NCBI GenBank assembly: GCA_965234365.1
Contig: OZ248345.1
Coordinates: 1-64,000 of the forward strand
Origin: Planktophila grossartii
GTDB taxonomy: Bacteria; Actinomycetota; Actinomycetes; Nanopelagicales; Nanopelagicaceae
Direction of reading: 5' to 3'
DNA: 64,000 nucleotides
Shown here: positions 16,977 to 26,387 of the stretch, one piece after another
Numbering within the stretch: the stretch's first letter is position 1
How the letters are laid out: the number at the start of each line of letters is the position of its first letter
Notes under the pieces: model-generated
The model's input: the letters and a program-made list of their open reading frames with translations, nothing else
Told to the model about the DNA's origin: nothing
Databases searched by the model: none
Position numbers and translations under genes: made by a program

Positions 16977-19262
16977 ATGAGTGCTTCTGCTGCACTATCG
17001 ACCGTTCAAGTAACCGGCTCAAACCTCAACATCACCTACGTGGTGCTCGCGGTAGCCCTCGGCGCTCTCGGAATCGCCTTCGCTCTACGCCAGCAAGTCC
17101 TTGCTGCAAGCGATGGAACCGACAAGATGCGCGAGATCGCAGAAGCCGTTCAGGAAGGCGCAGCGGCATACCTTGCCCGCCAGTTCCGCACACTTTCATA
17201 TTTCGTCGGAATCGTCTTCTTCCTCCTACTCGCACTTCCAGCTGACACGACATCACTTCGCGTCGGCCGTTCCATCTTCTTCCTCCTTGGCGCAGGTTTC
17301 TCTGCACTCGTTGGATATAACGGCATGTGGCTCGCTGTACGCGCAAACGTTCGCGTCGCAGAAGCTGCACGTCAGAAGGATGGCACCAAGGCTGTTCAGA
17401 TTGCATTCCGCACAGGCGGCGTTGTCGGTATGACAACTGTTGGTCTCGGACTTGTCGGCGCATCCCTCGTTGTAATTCTCTTCCGCGAGAATGCACCAGT
17501 TGTTCTCGAAGGTTTCGGTTTCGGTGCTGCAATGCTCGCGATGTTTATGCGCGTTGGCGGCGGTATCTTCACAAAGGCAGCTGACGTCGGAGCAGACCTC
17601 GTCGGTAAAGTTGAAAAAGGTATTCCAGAAGATGACCCACGTAACCCTGCAACAATTGCAGATAACGTCGGCGATAACGTCGGTGACTGCGCTGGTATGG
17701 CTGCAGACCTCTTCGAGTCATATGCAGTAACACTCGTTGCAGCACTTATCTTAGGAAAGGCCGCATTCGGTAACGAAGGTCTTATCTACCCACTGATCGT
17801 TCCTGCAATCGGAATCATCACAGCAGTTATCGGAATCTTCGCAACTCGCTTGCGTTCAACAGATAAGTCAGCAATGAGCGCAATTAACCGCTCATTCTTT
17901 ATGTCAGCAATCATCTCTGCAGGTCTTACTGGTCTTGCAACATTTACGTACTTGCCAGGTAAGTTCAACTTGCTTACAAACTACTCACCAACAGTTCTCG
18001 AAGAAGCTGGCAACATCAACCCACGCGTTCTCTCATTTGGTGCAGTAATCATCGGAATCGTTCTCGCAGCTGCAATTCAGGTACTTACAGGCTTCTTTAC
18101 TGAAACCGGCAAGCGCCCAGTAAATGATGTAGCAGCTTCATCTCAGACAGGGGCAGCAACAGTAATTCTCGCTGGTATCTCAGTCGGTTTCGAATCAGCT
18201 GTTTACTCAGCACTTCTTATCGCAGCAGCAGTATTCGGTGCATTCTTGCTCGGTGGCGGATCAATCGTCTTGTCACTCTTCGCAATTGCTCTCGCTGGCA
18301 CCGGCTTGCTTACAACAGTAGGCGTCATCGTTGCGATGGATACATTCGGCCCAATCTCAGATAACGCACAAGGTATTGCAGAAATGTCAGGCGACGTTAA
18401 GGGCGAAGGCGCACAGATCCTTACCTCACTTGATGCAGTTGGTAATACAACTAAGGCAATCACAAAGGGAATCGCAATCGCGACAGCTGTTCTTGCAGCA
18501 ACTGCGTTGTTCGGCGCATTCACTGATGCAATCAAGGAAGCAGTTATCAAGGCGGTTGGCGAAGGCACAACAGTTGCTCTCGAATACCAAGGCGTTCTTG
18601 ATATCGCATCTCCTCGCAACCTCGTCGGTTTGATTATCGGCGCAGCAGTTGTATTCCTCTTCTCAGGACTTGCAATCAACGCAGTATCACGCGCAGCAGG
18701 TGCAGTTGTTGTTGAAGTTCGTAACCAGTTCAAGCTTCACCCAGGAATCATGAAGGGCACAGAAAAGCCTGAGTACGGTCGCGTTGTCGATATCTGTACT
18801 CGTGACTCACTCCGTGAACTTGTAACTCCAGGACTTCTTGCAGTGATGGCACCAATCGCAGTTGGCTTCGGTCTCGGCGTTGGCGCACTCGGTGCATACC
18901 TCGCAGGTGCAATCGGCACAGGTACTTTGATGGCTGTCTTCCTTTCAAACTCAGGTGGAGCTTGGGATAACGCAAAGAAGATGGTTGAAGATGGACACCA
19001 CGGCGGCAAGGGCACAGATGCCCACGCAGCAACAGTTGTTGGTGACACTGTCGGAGATCCATTTAAGGACACAGCAGGCCCTGCAATCAACCCACTTATC
19101 AAGGTGATGAACCTTGTTGGTCTCTTGATTACACCTGCGATCGTTAGCTTCGCACTTCCAACACAATCAACGAAGTCACTGCTCATCGCAGCATTGGCCG
19201 TTCTTGTGATTATCGGAGCTCTTATTCGTAACCGTCGTCAATCGACAACTATCGACTACTAA
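16977..19262 (+). CDS. hppA: K+-independent H+-translocating pyrophosphatase
   Basis: Membrane-bound pyrophosphatase that pumps H+ while splitting PPi, thus saving energy from biosynthesis. The 761-residue protein has about 16 membrane segments. Substrate-site motifs are DVGADLVGKVEKGIPEDDPR and DNVGDNVGDCAGMAADLFE, and near the C-terminus DAHAATVVGDTVGDPFKDT. The residue that decides K+ need is Lys (K493 in GNTTKAITKG), which marks the K+-independent class; K+-dependent enzymes have Ala there. A good GGAGGAG ribosome site lies six bases before the ATG. It stands alone between the GH1 gene and topA. Confidence 0.96.
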   Translation: MSASAALSTVQVTGSNLNITYVVLAVALGALGIAFALRQQVLAASDGTDKMREIAEAVQEGAAAYLARQFRTLSYFVGIVFFLLLALPADTTSLRVGRSIFFLLGAGFSALVGYNGMWLAVRANVRVAEAARQKDGTKAVQIAFRTGGVVGMTTVGLGLVGASLVVILFRENAPVVLEGFGFGAAMLAMFMRVGGGIFTKAADVGADLVGKVEKGIPEDDPRNPATIADNVGDNVGDCAGMAADLFESYAVTLVAALILGKAAFGNEGLIYPLIVPAIGIITAVIGIFATRLRSTDKSAMSAINRSFFMSAIISAGLTGLATFTYLPGKFNLLTNYSPTVLEEAGNINPRVLSFGAVIIGIVLAAAIQVLTGFFTETGKRPVNDVAASSQTGAATVILAGISVGFESAVYSALLIAAAVFGAFLLGGGSIVLSLFAIALAGTGLLTTVGVIVAMDTFGPISDNAQGIAEMSGDVKGEGAQILTSLDAVGNTTKAITKGIAIATAVLAATALFGAFTDAIKEAVIKAVGEGTTVALEYQGVLDIASPRNLVGLIIGAAVVFLFSGLAINAVSRAAGAVVVEVRNQFKLHPGIMKGTEKPEYGRVVDICTRDSLRELVTPGLLAVMAPIAVGFGLGVGALGAYLAGAIGTGTLMAVFLSNSGGAWDNAKKMVEDGHHGGKGTDAHAATVVGDTVGDPFKDTAGPAINPLIKVMNLVGLLITPAIVSFALPTQSTKSLLIAALAVLVIIGALIRNRRQSTTIDY

Positions 19263-19271
19263 GAGAAAGAC

Positions 19272-19285
19272 ACTTCCCCCGAAGT
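19272..19285 (+). other. Small hairpin at the topA translation start
   Basis: ACTTC (19272-19276), loop CCCC, GAAGT (19281-19285) ends four bases before the topA ATG. It lies where a ribosome site would be and no good ribosome site is visible, so it may dampen topA translation. Small and unproven. Confidence 0.3.
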
Positions 19286-19289
19286 AGTT

Positions 19290-22052
19290 ATGGCAAAAGA
19301 TCTCAAGAAGCTGGTGATCGTTGAATCACCAGCGAAGGCACGCAAAATTGGCGGCTACCTCGGCGATGGTTTCATCGTCGAGGCTAGCGTCGGTCATATT
19401 CGCGACTTGCCGCAGCGCGCAGCCGATATCCCTAAAGAGGTAAAGAAGCTCGCCTGGTCTAAAGAAGGCGTCGATATCGAGAACGATTTCGCGCCTTTAT
19501 ATGTCATCAACCCCGACAAGAAGGCGAAAGTCGCCGAGCTGAAGGAGTTGATGAAGGACGCTGAAGAGATCCTTCTTGCAACTGACGAAGACCGCGAAGG
19601 CGAAGCAATCGCGTGGCACCTCGTTGAAGTACTACAGCCAAAGATTCCAATTAAGCGCATGGTCTTTAACGAGATCACCGAAGAGGCAATCAAGGCAGCT
19701 GTTGAAAATACTCGCGACCTTGATTACAACCTCATCGATGCGCAAGAAACACGTCGCGTACTCGATCGCCTTTATGGTTACCGACTTTCACCAGTCTTGT
19801 GGAAGAAAGTTATGCCGCGTATTTCAGCAGGCCGCGTGCAGTCTGTAGCTACACGTCTTATCGTTGAAAAAGAACGCGAACGCATGGCCTTCATCTCATC
19901 TTCTTGGTGGGATCTCAATGCAAAGACAGAGCTTGGTTTTACCGCACGCCTACTTTCTGTAGATGGTAAGAAAGTAGCCTCTACCGCTGACTTCGGAGCG
20001 GATGGCGCAGTTAAAGAGAAGTCACTCAAAGACATTCTCTTACTCGATGAAAAACAAGCAAGAGCTCTTACTGAAAGTTTAAAGAACACCCCACTGACCG
20101 TTAAGTCGATGGAAGAAAGTCCACGCACAGAACGACCTAAGCCACCATTTACAACGTCAACAATGCAACAGGACGCGGGTTCGCGTCTTGGTTGGGGCGC
20201 ACAGATCACAATGCGTATTGCACAGCGCTTGTACGAAAACGGTTACATCACCTATATGCGTACCGACTCAATCAACTTATCTGATCAAGCAATCAAAGCT
20301 GCCCGCGCTGCCGCAACTTCGCTCTATGGAAAAGATCACGTCTACGAGACCGCACGTCTTTATCAAGGTAAATCAAAGAACGCGCAAGAAGCTCACGAAG
20401 CTATTCGCCCAGCAGGAGATGTTTTTAAGACTCCTGGCGAACTAGCACCAGAACTTTCACGCGATGAATTCGCGTTGTATGACCTCATCTGGAAGCGCAC
20501 AGTTGCTTCTCAAATGGCTGATGCCAAGAAGATGCAGATGCGCGTCGACTTTGATGCAAAGACAGCCGACAACAAAGAAACAATCTTCCGTGCCAACGGT
20601 TCTGTCATTACCTTCCCAGGATTCTTAGCTGCATACGATGACATCGCAACCGATGAAAACAAGGATGAAGAATCTGAAGACCGTCGCTTGCCAGCTATGA
20701 CTGTAGGCCAATCAGTAAAGGTCGATGAATACTCCTGCGAAGGCCACGACACCAAGCCACCTGCGCGCTACACCGAACCAACTCTTGTTAAGAAACTCGA
20801 AGAACTTGGTATCGGCCGCCCATCAACATTCGCATCCATCATTCAAACCATTCAAGATCGCGGCTATGTCTATAAGCGCGGCCGCGCACTCGTTCCAACC
20901 TTCCTCGCGTTCTCAGTGACAGGCTTGCTCGAAACCCACTTCACCAAGCTCGTGGATTACGACTTCACAGCATCAATGGAAGAAGATCTCGACAAGATTG
21001 CATCCGGTGAAGCAGGCCGCGTCGATTGGCTCCGCGATTTCTACTACGGCGTCGATGGCCAACCTGGTCTTAACGAGCTCGCACTCGATCTCGGTGTGAT
21101 CGATGCGCGCGCTACAAACACGATGAACTTATCTGACACGATTGAAATCCGCGTTGGTCGCTACGGTGCGTACTTACAAGAGAACATCCCTGATCAAGAT
21201 CGCAAGCTTGCCAATATCCCTGAAAACCTCGCACCAGATGAACTCACTCTAGAAAAAGCGATCGAACTTCTTGCAGCCCCATCAGGTGAACGCGAACTCG
21301 GCGTAGACCCAAAGACAAACTTCGAAGTCGTTGCAAAGTCAGGTCGCTTTGGTCCATACATCACCGAAATCTTCCCTGAAGAACCTGTCGAACTTAACGA
21401 TAAGGGCGAGCCAAAGAAGAAGCGCAAGAAAGCTGATGCACCAAAGCCAAAGACCGCATCCCTGCTCAGCACAATGTCACTCGACACCATCACACTCGAT
21501 GATGCGCTCAAACTCTTATCTCTGCCTCGCGTACTTGGCACCAACAGCGCAGGCGATGAAATCACCGTACAGAACGGCCGCTACGGTCCGTATCTAAAAG
21601 CCGGCGCAGATTCACGCACACTCACATCAGAAGACCAACTCTTCTCCATCAACCTCGATGAAGCACTTGAGATTTACTCAAAGCCAAAGGAACGCCGCCG
21701 CGGTGTTGCAAAGCCACCACTCAAAGAGCTTGGCGTTGATCCCGGAAGTGAAAAACAAGTCATCATTAAAGATGGTCGCTTCGGTATGTATGTCACCGAT
21801 GGTGAAACCAATGCAACACTTCGCCGCGGTGACACCCTCGAAGCAATGACTCTCGAGCGCGGACTCGAACTCCTTGCAGGCCGCCGCGCATGGGAAGCAG
21901 AAAACGGACCATCACCTAAGAAATCACGCAAAAAAGCAGCGAAGGTAAAGCCAGGAGATGCCGCCCCAACACTTACAAAGAACACAGTAAAGAAGGCTGC
22001 AACAAAGAAGAAAGCTGCCAAGAAAGCCACAGGAAAAGCGAAGAAGGCTTAA
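19290..22052 (+). CDS. topA: DNA topoisomerase I
   Basis: Type IA topoisomerase that relaxes negative supercoils. The 920-residue protein has an N-terminal TOPRIM domain (VIVESPAKARKIGGYL; ATDEDREGEAIAWH), the active-site tyrosine Y322 in YITYMRTDS and the IGRPSTFASIIQTIQDRGYV segment. The C-terminal half has actinobacterial topoisomerase repeats (GRYGAYLQ, GRFGPYITE, GRYGPYLKAG, GRFGMYVTDG) in place of zinc fingers, and ends in a Lys/Ala-rich tail (about 870-920) as in mycobacterial TopA. It lies 27 bases after hppA. Length is normal for actinobacteria. Confidence 0.97.
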   Translation: MAKDLKKLVIVESPAKARKIGGYLGDGFIVEASVGHIRDLPQRAADIPKEVKKLAWSKEGVDIENDFAPLYVINPDKKAKVAELKELMKDAEEILLATDEDREGEAIAWHLVEVLQPKIPIKRMVFNEITEEAIKAAVENTRDLDYNLIDAQETRRVLDRLYGYRLSPVLWKKVMPRISAGRVQSVATRLIVEKERERMAFISSSWWDLNAKTELGFTARLLSVDGKKVASTADFGADGAVKEKSLKDILLLDEKQARALTESLKNTPLTVKSMEESPRTERPKPPFTTSTMQQDAGSRLGWGAQITMRIAQRLYENGYITYMRTDSINLSDQAIKAARAAATSLYGKDHVYETARLYQGKSKNAQEAHEAIRPAGDVFKTPGELAPELSRDEFALYDLIWKRTVASQMADAKKMQMRVDFDAKTADNKETIFRANGSVITFPGFLAAYDDIATDENKDEESEDRRLPAMTVGQSVKVDEYSCEGHDTKPPARYTEPTLVKKLEELGIGRPSTFASIIQTIQDRGYVYKRGRALVPTFLAFSVTGLLETHFTKLVDYDFTASMEEDLDKIASGEAGRVDWLRDFYYGVDGQPGLNELALDLGVIDARATNTMNLSDTIEIRVGRYGAYLQENIPDQDRKLANIPENLAPDELTLEKAIELLAAPSGERELGVDPKTNFEVVAKSGRFGPYITEIFPEEPVELNDKGEPKKKRKKADAPKPKTASLLSTMSLDTITLDDALKLLSLPRVLGTNSAGDEITVQNGRYGPYLKAGADSRTLTSEDQLFSINLDEALEIYSKPKERRRGVAKPPLKELGVDPGSEKQVIIKDGRFGMYVTDGETNATLRRGDTLEAMTLERGLELLAGRRAWEAENGPSPKKSRKKAAKVKPGDAAPTLTKNTVKKAATKKKAAKKATGKAKKA

Positions 22053-22065
22053 CCACTTCGCCAAG

Positions 22066-22071
22066 TAGACT
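22066..22071 (+). promoter_or_regulatory. Leaderless -10 hexamer for galE (TAGACT)
   Basis: TAGACT, six bases (CCACTC), then the galE ATG at 22078. The same hexamer at about the same distance stands before the MFS-tmk gene and the epimerase gene at 61594. Confidence 0.6.
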
Positions 22072-22077
22072 CCACTC

Positions 22078-23046
22078 ATGACTCAAGAGACGTGGTTACT
22101 TACCGGAGGCGCTGGATACATCGGCACACATATCGCTGATGAATTCATCCGCAACGGCAAGAACGTCGTCATCTATGACTCGCTCTACCAAGGCCTTGAA
22201 TCCCGCGTCGTTTACTTGCGCGCAAAGCACAACGTCGAGATCCCACTGATCAAAGCTGATATCCGCGATTACAACGAGATTGAAAGCGTAATCCGCACTT
22301 ACAAGATCGATGGCATCGTCCACACCGCAGCCCTTAAAGCAGTCGGTGAATCCATGGAAAAGCCAGATGAGTACTTTGAAGTAAACCTCGATGCCACAAC
22401 AGAACTTCTTGAAATCGCAAAACGCAACGGCGTTAAGAAATTTATCTTCTCATCCACTGCAGCTGTCTACGGCAGCCCAGATTCAATGGATCCTTGCAAA
22501 GAAGATGGCGATAAGAAACCAATCTCTCCTTACGGTGACTCTAAGTACCAAGCTGAGTCACGCGTTACCGACTTCATCAACACTGATGGTAACCACGGAA
22601 CTTCACTTCGCTTCTTCAACGTCGTCGGAACAGCAGCCCCAGAACTTCTCGATAACTCAGTTGAAAACCTTGTCCCAATCGTTCTCGGCAAACTCAACAA
22701 AGGTGAAGCTCCAACAATCTTCGGTACCGATTACCCAACTCCCGATGGCACATGTATCCGCGACTACGTCGATGTCCGCGATATCGCCCGCGCACATTTA
22801 GCTGCAGCCAATGCCACAACCAAACTTCCACCCGCAATGAATATTGGCACCGGCCGCGGCGCATCAGTGCGCGAGATCATCAAGCTTGTACTCGAAGCGA
22901 CCAACAAGGCCGACACCAAGGTCAATGAAGTCGAACGTCGCGCAGGCGACCCAGCCTTCCTCTGTGCAGATATCAACCTCGCCAAGTCGGCGATGGGCTT
23001 TACCTCGCAATACTCTCTCGAAGAGAGCGTCCGCAGCCTCTTCTAA
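22078..23046 (+). CDS. galE: UDP-glucose 4-epimerase
   Basis: Interconverts UDP-glucose and UDP-galactose (or the GlcNAc forms). The 322-residue extended short-chain dehydrogenase has the NAD motif TGGAGYIGTH near the N-terminus, the FSSTAAVYG strand, the catalytic YGDSK Y-x-x-x-K and the GalE-like DYPTPDGTCIRDYVDVRDIA. HTAALKAVGESMEKPDEYF is also characteristic. It would supply UDP-galactose for the glycan island downstream. The stop codons of galE and the convergent SGNH gene overlap by four bases. Confidence 0.93.
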   Translation: MTQETWLLTGGAGYIGTHIADEFIRNGKNVVIYDSLYQGLESRVVYLRAKHNVEIPLIKADIRDYNEIESVIRTYKIDGIVHTAALKAVGESMEKPDEYFEVNLDATTELLEIAKRNGVKKFIFSSTAAVYGSPDSMDPCKEDGDKKPISPYGDSKYQAESRVTDFINTDGNHGTSLRFFNVVGTAAPELLDNSVENLVPIVLGKLNKGEAPTIFGTDYPTPDGTCIRDYVDVRDIARAHLAAANATTKLPPAMNIGTGRGASVREIIKLVLEATNKADTKVNEVERRAGDPAFLCADINLAKSAMGFTSQYSLEESVRSLF

Positions 23047-23756
23047 CCGGTCTTAAAGCGTTCGCGCACCAACTTGTACATCTCGCGATGTCCAGTTTCG
23101 CTCAAGTGAACGCAATCAAGAAGATAGTTCTCTTGCTTTAAGAAACTATCCGGCAGAGTAATCACAGTGAATTCAGGAGACTTGTACTTCTCCAAAGCCC
23201 GCAGAATCTCCTTGTAATAGCGCTTATAACTACGTCTTTCCAAGAAGATGCGCCGATTCTGTAGAGCTTGGTGCTGGATCCACATAATCCGTTTGCTCTG
23301 ATGCCGAGCAAGGTGAACGACCGCACTGATCTGGTCTTCAATCTCGCGACGGCTAATACGAGTCTTGTAAAGACCCGTGAAATAGAGCAGGTACTTCACT
23401 GTGTTCCTAAAGCGCACCTTAATCGCACGCTTAAACCGCTTGGCCTGACTATGGCTTGCGTATGCAGGCTGATGGAATCCGAATTCTCCAGTGAAGTCGA
23501 TTCCCATTCGGTGCCCAACTTTCACCAGCGAGACAGGCCAACCAATTGATGTTCCAAAGTGAAAGACCAAGAGATCTTCATTTGGAAAATCAGCGAGTTC
23601 TGTAATCGCCCGAACAAAGGTGAGTCCACCTCTGGTCTCAACGCGAAAATCAATCTCTGAAGGAAGAGAAGCCTTCAGTAGATATGGCCATGACTTCTCT
23701 TTATCGTCATTAAAGCTGGAAGCTGCCGAGCCCCCCAGCACTGTTATCGATTTCAA
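23043..23756 (-). CDS. SGNH/GDSL-like hydrolase
   Basis: An SGNH-fold protein, probably an esterase or acetylesterase. Block I is near the start (SITVLGGSAASSF), and the late block with catalytic Asp and His is DCVHLSETGHREMY near the C-terminus. FHFGTSIGWP holds the block II-III region. The start is uncertain. The TTG at 23756 gives an N-terminus that begins right at the fold (237 residues) and overlaps the upstream gene by 47 bases; an upstream in-frame start at 23831 would overlap by about 120. No signal peptide is seen. The pairing with a secreted protein gene suggests a role in envelope sugar or lipid acylation, but the substrate is unknown. Confidence 0.65.
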   Translation of the reverse strand: MKSITVLGGSAASSFNDDKEKSWPYLLKASLPSEIDFRVETRGGLTFVRAITELADFPNEDLLVFHFGTSIGWPVSLVKVGHRMGIDFTGEFGFHQPAYASHSQAKRFKRAIKVRFRNTVKYLLYFTGLYKTRISRREIEDQISAVVHLARHQSKRIMWIQHQALQNRRIFLERRSYKRYYKEILRALEKYKSPEFTVITLPDSFLKQENYLLDCVHLSETGHREMYKLVRERFKTG

Positions 23757-24219
23757 TCTCTCCAAAATTATTCTCCGAAACCACCGATGAAACGGTTGTA
23801 GATGTGTGTGTAAGTAAGCGCGCAGACACAACTACTGGTGGAGAGTTAGCAAGAGGCATGAAGATGGAAGTATGAATATGTGCGGGACTGATGTATCCAA
23901 TTCGTTCGTGCGTCAGTCCTTGGTCATGACTTCGAGCAACCTCAACAGCAAAAGATTTATCAGGAGTTACATATTTCTTGTAGGTTGAGTACGTACGGTG
24001 CTTTTCTGGGATCGATGACGCATTCTCAGAATTCTTCATCAATGAGTGATGCAGTAATAAATGTTCGTCAATCGTTGTATGCGTGACGATATGTTGATCA
24101 ACTAATAGTGATGTGAAGTTAACTTGCGCTTCTTGGGCGCCCGTAAAGACACGGGCGGTAACCGAGAGCAGCATCAGGAAGAGCAGAGGCCCCCTGAAGC
24201 GCTTAAACATTCTCGGCAT
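23710..24219 (-). CDS. Secreted or membrane-anchored protein of unknown function
   Basis: 169 residues with a basic start (MPRMFKRFRG) and a hydrophobic stretch (about 11-25), so a signal peptide or N-terminal anchor is likely. The rest is Ser/Thr/His-rich with no family I recognise. It overlaps the SGNH gene in another frame by about 47 bases, so the two are probably co-translated. A TACGAT -10 hexamer five bases upstream supports the ATG at 24219; a second ATG is three codons in. The codon pattern looks protein-like, but the product is a guess. Confidence 0.55.
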   Translation of the reverse strand: MPRMFKRFRGPLLFLMLLSVTARVFTGAQEAQVNFTSLLVDQHIVTHTTIDEHLLLHHSLMKNSENASSIPEKHRTYSTYKKYVTPDKSFAVEVARSHDQGLTHERIGYISPAHIHTSIFMPLANSPPVVVSARLLTHTSTTVSSVVSENNFGEIEIDNSAGGLGSFQL

Positions 24220-24224
24220 GGCTA

Positions 24225-24230
24225 ATCGTA
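24225..24230 (-). promoter_or_regulatory. Possible leaderless -10 hexamer (TACGAT) for the secreted-protein gene
   Basis: TACGAT on the minus strand is followed by five bases and the ATG at 24219. The spacing is one base shorter than at most other sites in this window, so this is less certain. Confidence 0.35.
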
Positions 24231-24326
24231 AAGAGGAAGGGGTGAGAAAAGGGTGCTACGAATCTTGCGAAAAGGGTTAGAAAATGGGCATTAAACGCCC
24301 TTTCTAGGCGTATCAGCCCCGCCCGA

Positions 24327-24332
24327 TAGACT
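24327..24332 (+). promoter_or_regulatory. Leaderless -10 hexamer for the MFS-tmk gene (TAGACT)
   Basis: TAGACT, six bases (CACTCC), then ATG at 24339. There is no ribosome-binding sequence in the gap. Confidence 0.6.
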
Positions 24333-24338
24333 CACTCC

Positions 24339-26387
24339 ATGCCTGCAAGCCTGCCAACTCCCGCCGCACCAGCGCCGGATGCAACCCGCAGCGTCTTAGC
24401 AATCCCAGCTTTTCGCAAGCTCTGGAACTCGATGGTCTTCTCATCCCTTGGTGATTGGCTCGGCCTTCTTGCAACTACGGCGCTCGCACAACAACTCTCT
24501 GGCGGTTCGTATGCAACAGCAAACTTCGCAATCGCCGGTGTCTTTATTGCTCGTTTACTGCCTGCAGTATTTCTCGGCCCAGTCGCCGGAGTAATCGCCG
24601 ATCGCTTTGATCGCCGCCGCCTCATGGTCGCAGTCGACATCATGCGCGCAGCTCTCTATATCTCTATTCCAATCGTTCACACATACTTCTGGCTCTACAC
24701 CTCAATGATTCTCGTCGAGTGCCTCACTCTCTTCTGGTCACCTGCAAAGGAAGCATCAGTTCCCAACCTTGTCCCACGCGACAAACTCGAGAACGCAAAT
24801 CAAGTTTCACTCTTGGCTGCATATGGAACCGCACCGATTGCAGCGATTCTCTTCTCACTCCTCACACTTCTTTCCGGTGCAATCGCAGCAATCAGCCCAC
24901 TCTTACCAAGTAACTCAGTTGATATCGCGCTCTACATCAACGCACTCTCATTCCTCTTTGCCGCATGGACAATTCGCGGCCTTAAAGAGATTCCAAAGGG
25001 TTCAGCATCTAAAGCAAGCAAAGATGAAAACGTCGGACAATCACTTATTCAAGGATGGAAAGCTGTCTCTGAATCTAAAATCATCCGCGGCCTCATCATC
25101 GGAATGGTCGGCGCATTCTCAGCAGCAGGCGCTGTTATCGGCCTTGCCCGCACATTCGTAGGTGATCTCGGAGGCGGAGATGCTGCATACGGTGTTCTCT
25201 TCGGCTCTGTCTTCACCGGTCTTGCAATCGGAATCGCATTCGGCCCTAAAGTGTTTGCACAGTTCTCACGCCGCCGTTTATTTGGTGCAGCGCTCACAAC
25301 ATCAGGTGTATTCCTAGTTCTCCTAGCTCTTATCTCAAACCTAGTTCTCTCAGTCTTCATCGTTGCAATCCTCGGAGCCTTCAGCGGAATCGCTTGGGTT
25401 ACCGGCTTCACCATGCTCGGCATGGAAGTTACTGATGATGTTCGCGGTCGTACCTTCGCCTTCGTGCAATCACTTATTCGCATTACTTTGGTGGCAGTTC
25501 TAGCAATCGCCCCAATCATCGCCGCCACAATCGGTGTGCACCGCTACGAATTCCAAACAATCGTCCTTAACTACAACGGCGCACAGATCACCATCCTTAT
25601 CGCAGGCCTCATCGCAGTTCTCATCGGTTTTGTCTCGTATCACCAGATGAAAGATCGCCCAACAGTCTCTCTCTGGTCAGACATCCTCGCCGCACTTCAA
25701 GGCGAACTCGGGGCAATCACTGGTACGCAATCAAAGGGAATCTTCATTGCATTCGAAGGTGGCGAAGGCACCGGTAAATCAACGCAGTCACAACTTCTTG
25801 CAATCTGGCTTGAACAAGAAGGTGAAACCGTTGTTCTCTCCCGTGAACCCGGTGGAACCGATCTTGGAAAGGATCTACGCAAAATCCTTCTCGGTCATGA
25901 AACCGGAATCATCAGCCCACGCGCCGAAGCGCTTCTCTACGCAGCAGATCGTGCTCACCATGTCTTCTCAGTAATCCGCCCAGGTCTTGATCGCGGCGAT
26001 GTAGTCATCACCGATCGCTACTTCGATTCATCTGCTGCATATCAAGGTGCAGGTCGCGTACTCAACCCATCAGAAGTAGCACGCATCTCACGTTGGGCCA
26101 CCGAAAGTCTCTATCCAACTCTCACAATTCTTATCGATGTTCCTGCAGAAATTGGCCTTAGTCGTCTTCAATCACGTGATCGCCTAGAAGCAGAACCAAC
26201 CGAATTCCACGAGCGCGTACGCCAGGAGTTCTTACAAATCGCAATGATGGATCCAGAACGCTACTTCGTTGTCGACGGCACACAAACCGTTGAAGAAATC
26301 CACGCGCAAATCATCGCCCGCGTTGCGGAACTTCCTGCACTCAAGCGCAACGCCGAAGAACCTAAGAAGAAAAGATTTAGAAAGTAA
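24339..26387 (+). CDS. tmk: Bifunctional MFS transporter / thymidylate kinase
   Basis: A 682-residue fusion. Residues about 20-450 form a major-facilitator domain with many membrane segments and the loop ADRFDRRRLMV. From about 466 a complete thymidylate kinase follows: P-loop GGEGTGKST, the REPGGTDLGK segment and the TDRYFDSSAAYQGAGR motif. The kinase makes dTDP from dTMP, essential for DNA synthesis. Such MFS-dTMP kinase fusions are known in some actinobacteria; what the membrane part carries is unknown. holB starts right after the stop, a common tmk-holB order. The frame is open across the join, so this is a true fusion. Confidence 0.93.
   Translation: MPASLPTPAAPAPDATRSVLAIPAFRKLWNSMVFSSLGDWLGLLATTALAQQLSGGSYATANFAIAGVFIARLLPAVFLGPVAGVIADRFDRRRLMVAVDIMRAALYISIPIVHTYFWLYTSMILVECLTLFWSPAKEASVPNLVPRDKLENANQVSLLAAYGTAPIAAILFSLLTLLSGAIAAISPLLPSNSVDIALYINALSFLFAAWTIRGLKEIPKGSASKASKDENVGQSLIQGWKAVSESKIIRGLIIGMVGAFSAAGAVIGLARTFVGDLGGGDAAYGVLFGSVFTGLAIGIAFGPKVFAQFSRRRLFGAALTTSGVFLVLLALISNLVLSVFIVAILGAFSGIAWVTGFTMLGMEVTDDVRGRTFAFVQSLIRITLVAVLAIAPIIAATIGVHRYEFQTIVLNYNGAQITILIAGLIAVLIGFVSYHQMKDRPTVSLWSDILAALQGELGAITGTQSKGIFIAFEGGEGTGKSTQSQLLAIWLEQEGETVVLSREPGGTDLGKDLRKILLGHETGIISPRAEALLYAADRAHHVFSVIRPGLDRGDVVITDRYFDSSAAYQGAGRVLNPSEVARISRWATESLYPTLTILIDVPAEIGLSRLQSRDRLEAEPTEFHERVRQEFLQIAMMDPERYFVVDGTQTVEEIHAQIIARVAELPALKRNAEEPKKKRFRK

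Noticed and set aside
18203..18733. A 176-codon antisense frame inside hppA
   Set aside because: Typical shadow of a highly biased membrane-protein gene; Ala/Thr/Pro-rich with no domain.
24286..24305. GGGC-ATTAAAC-GCCC with TTTCT as a terminator
   Set aside because: A four-base stem is too weak, and it lies between two divergent genes, where no transcript should end.
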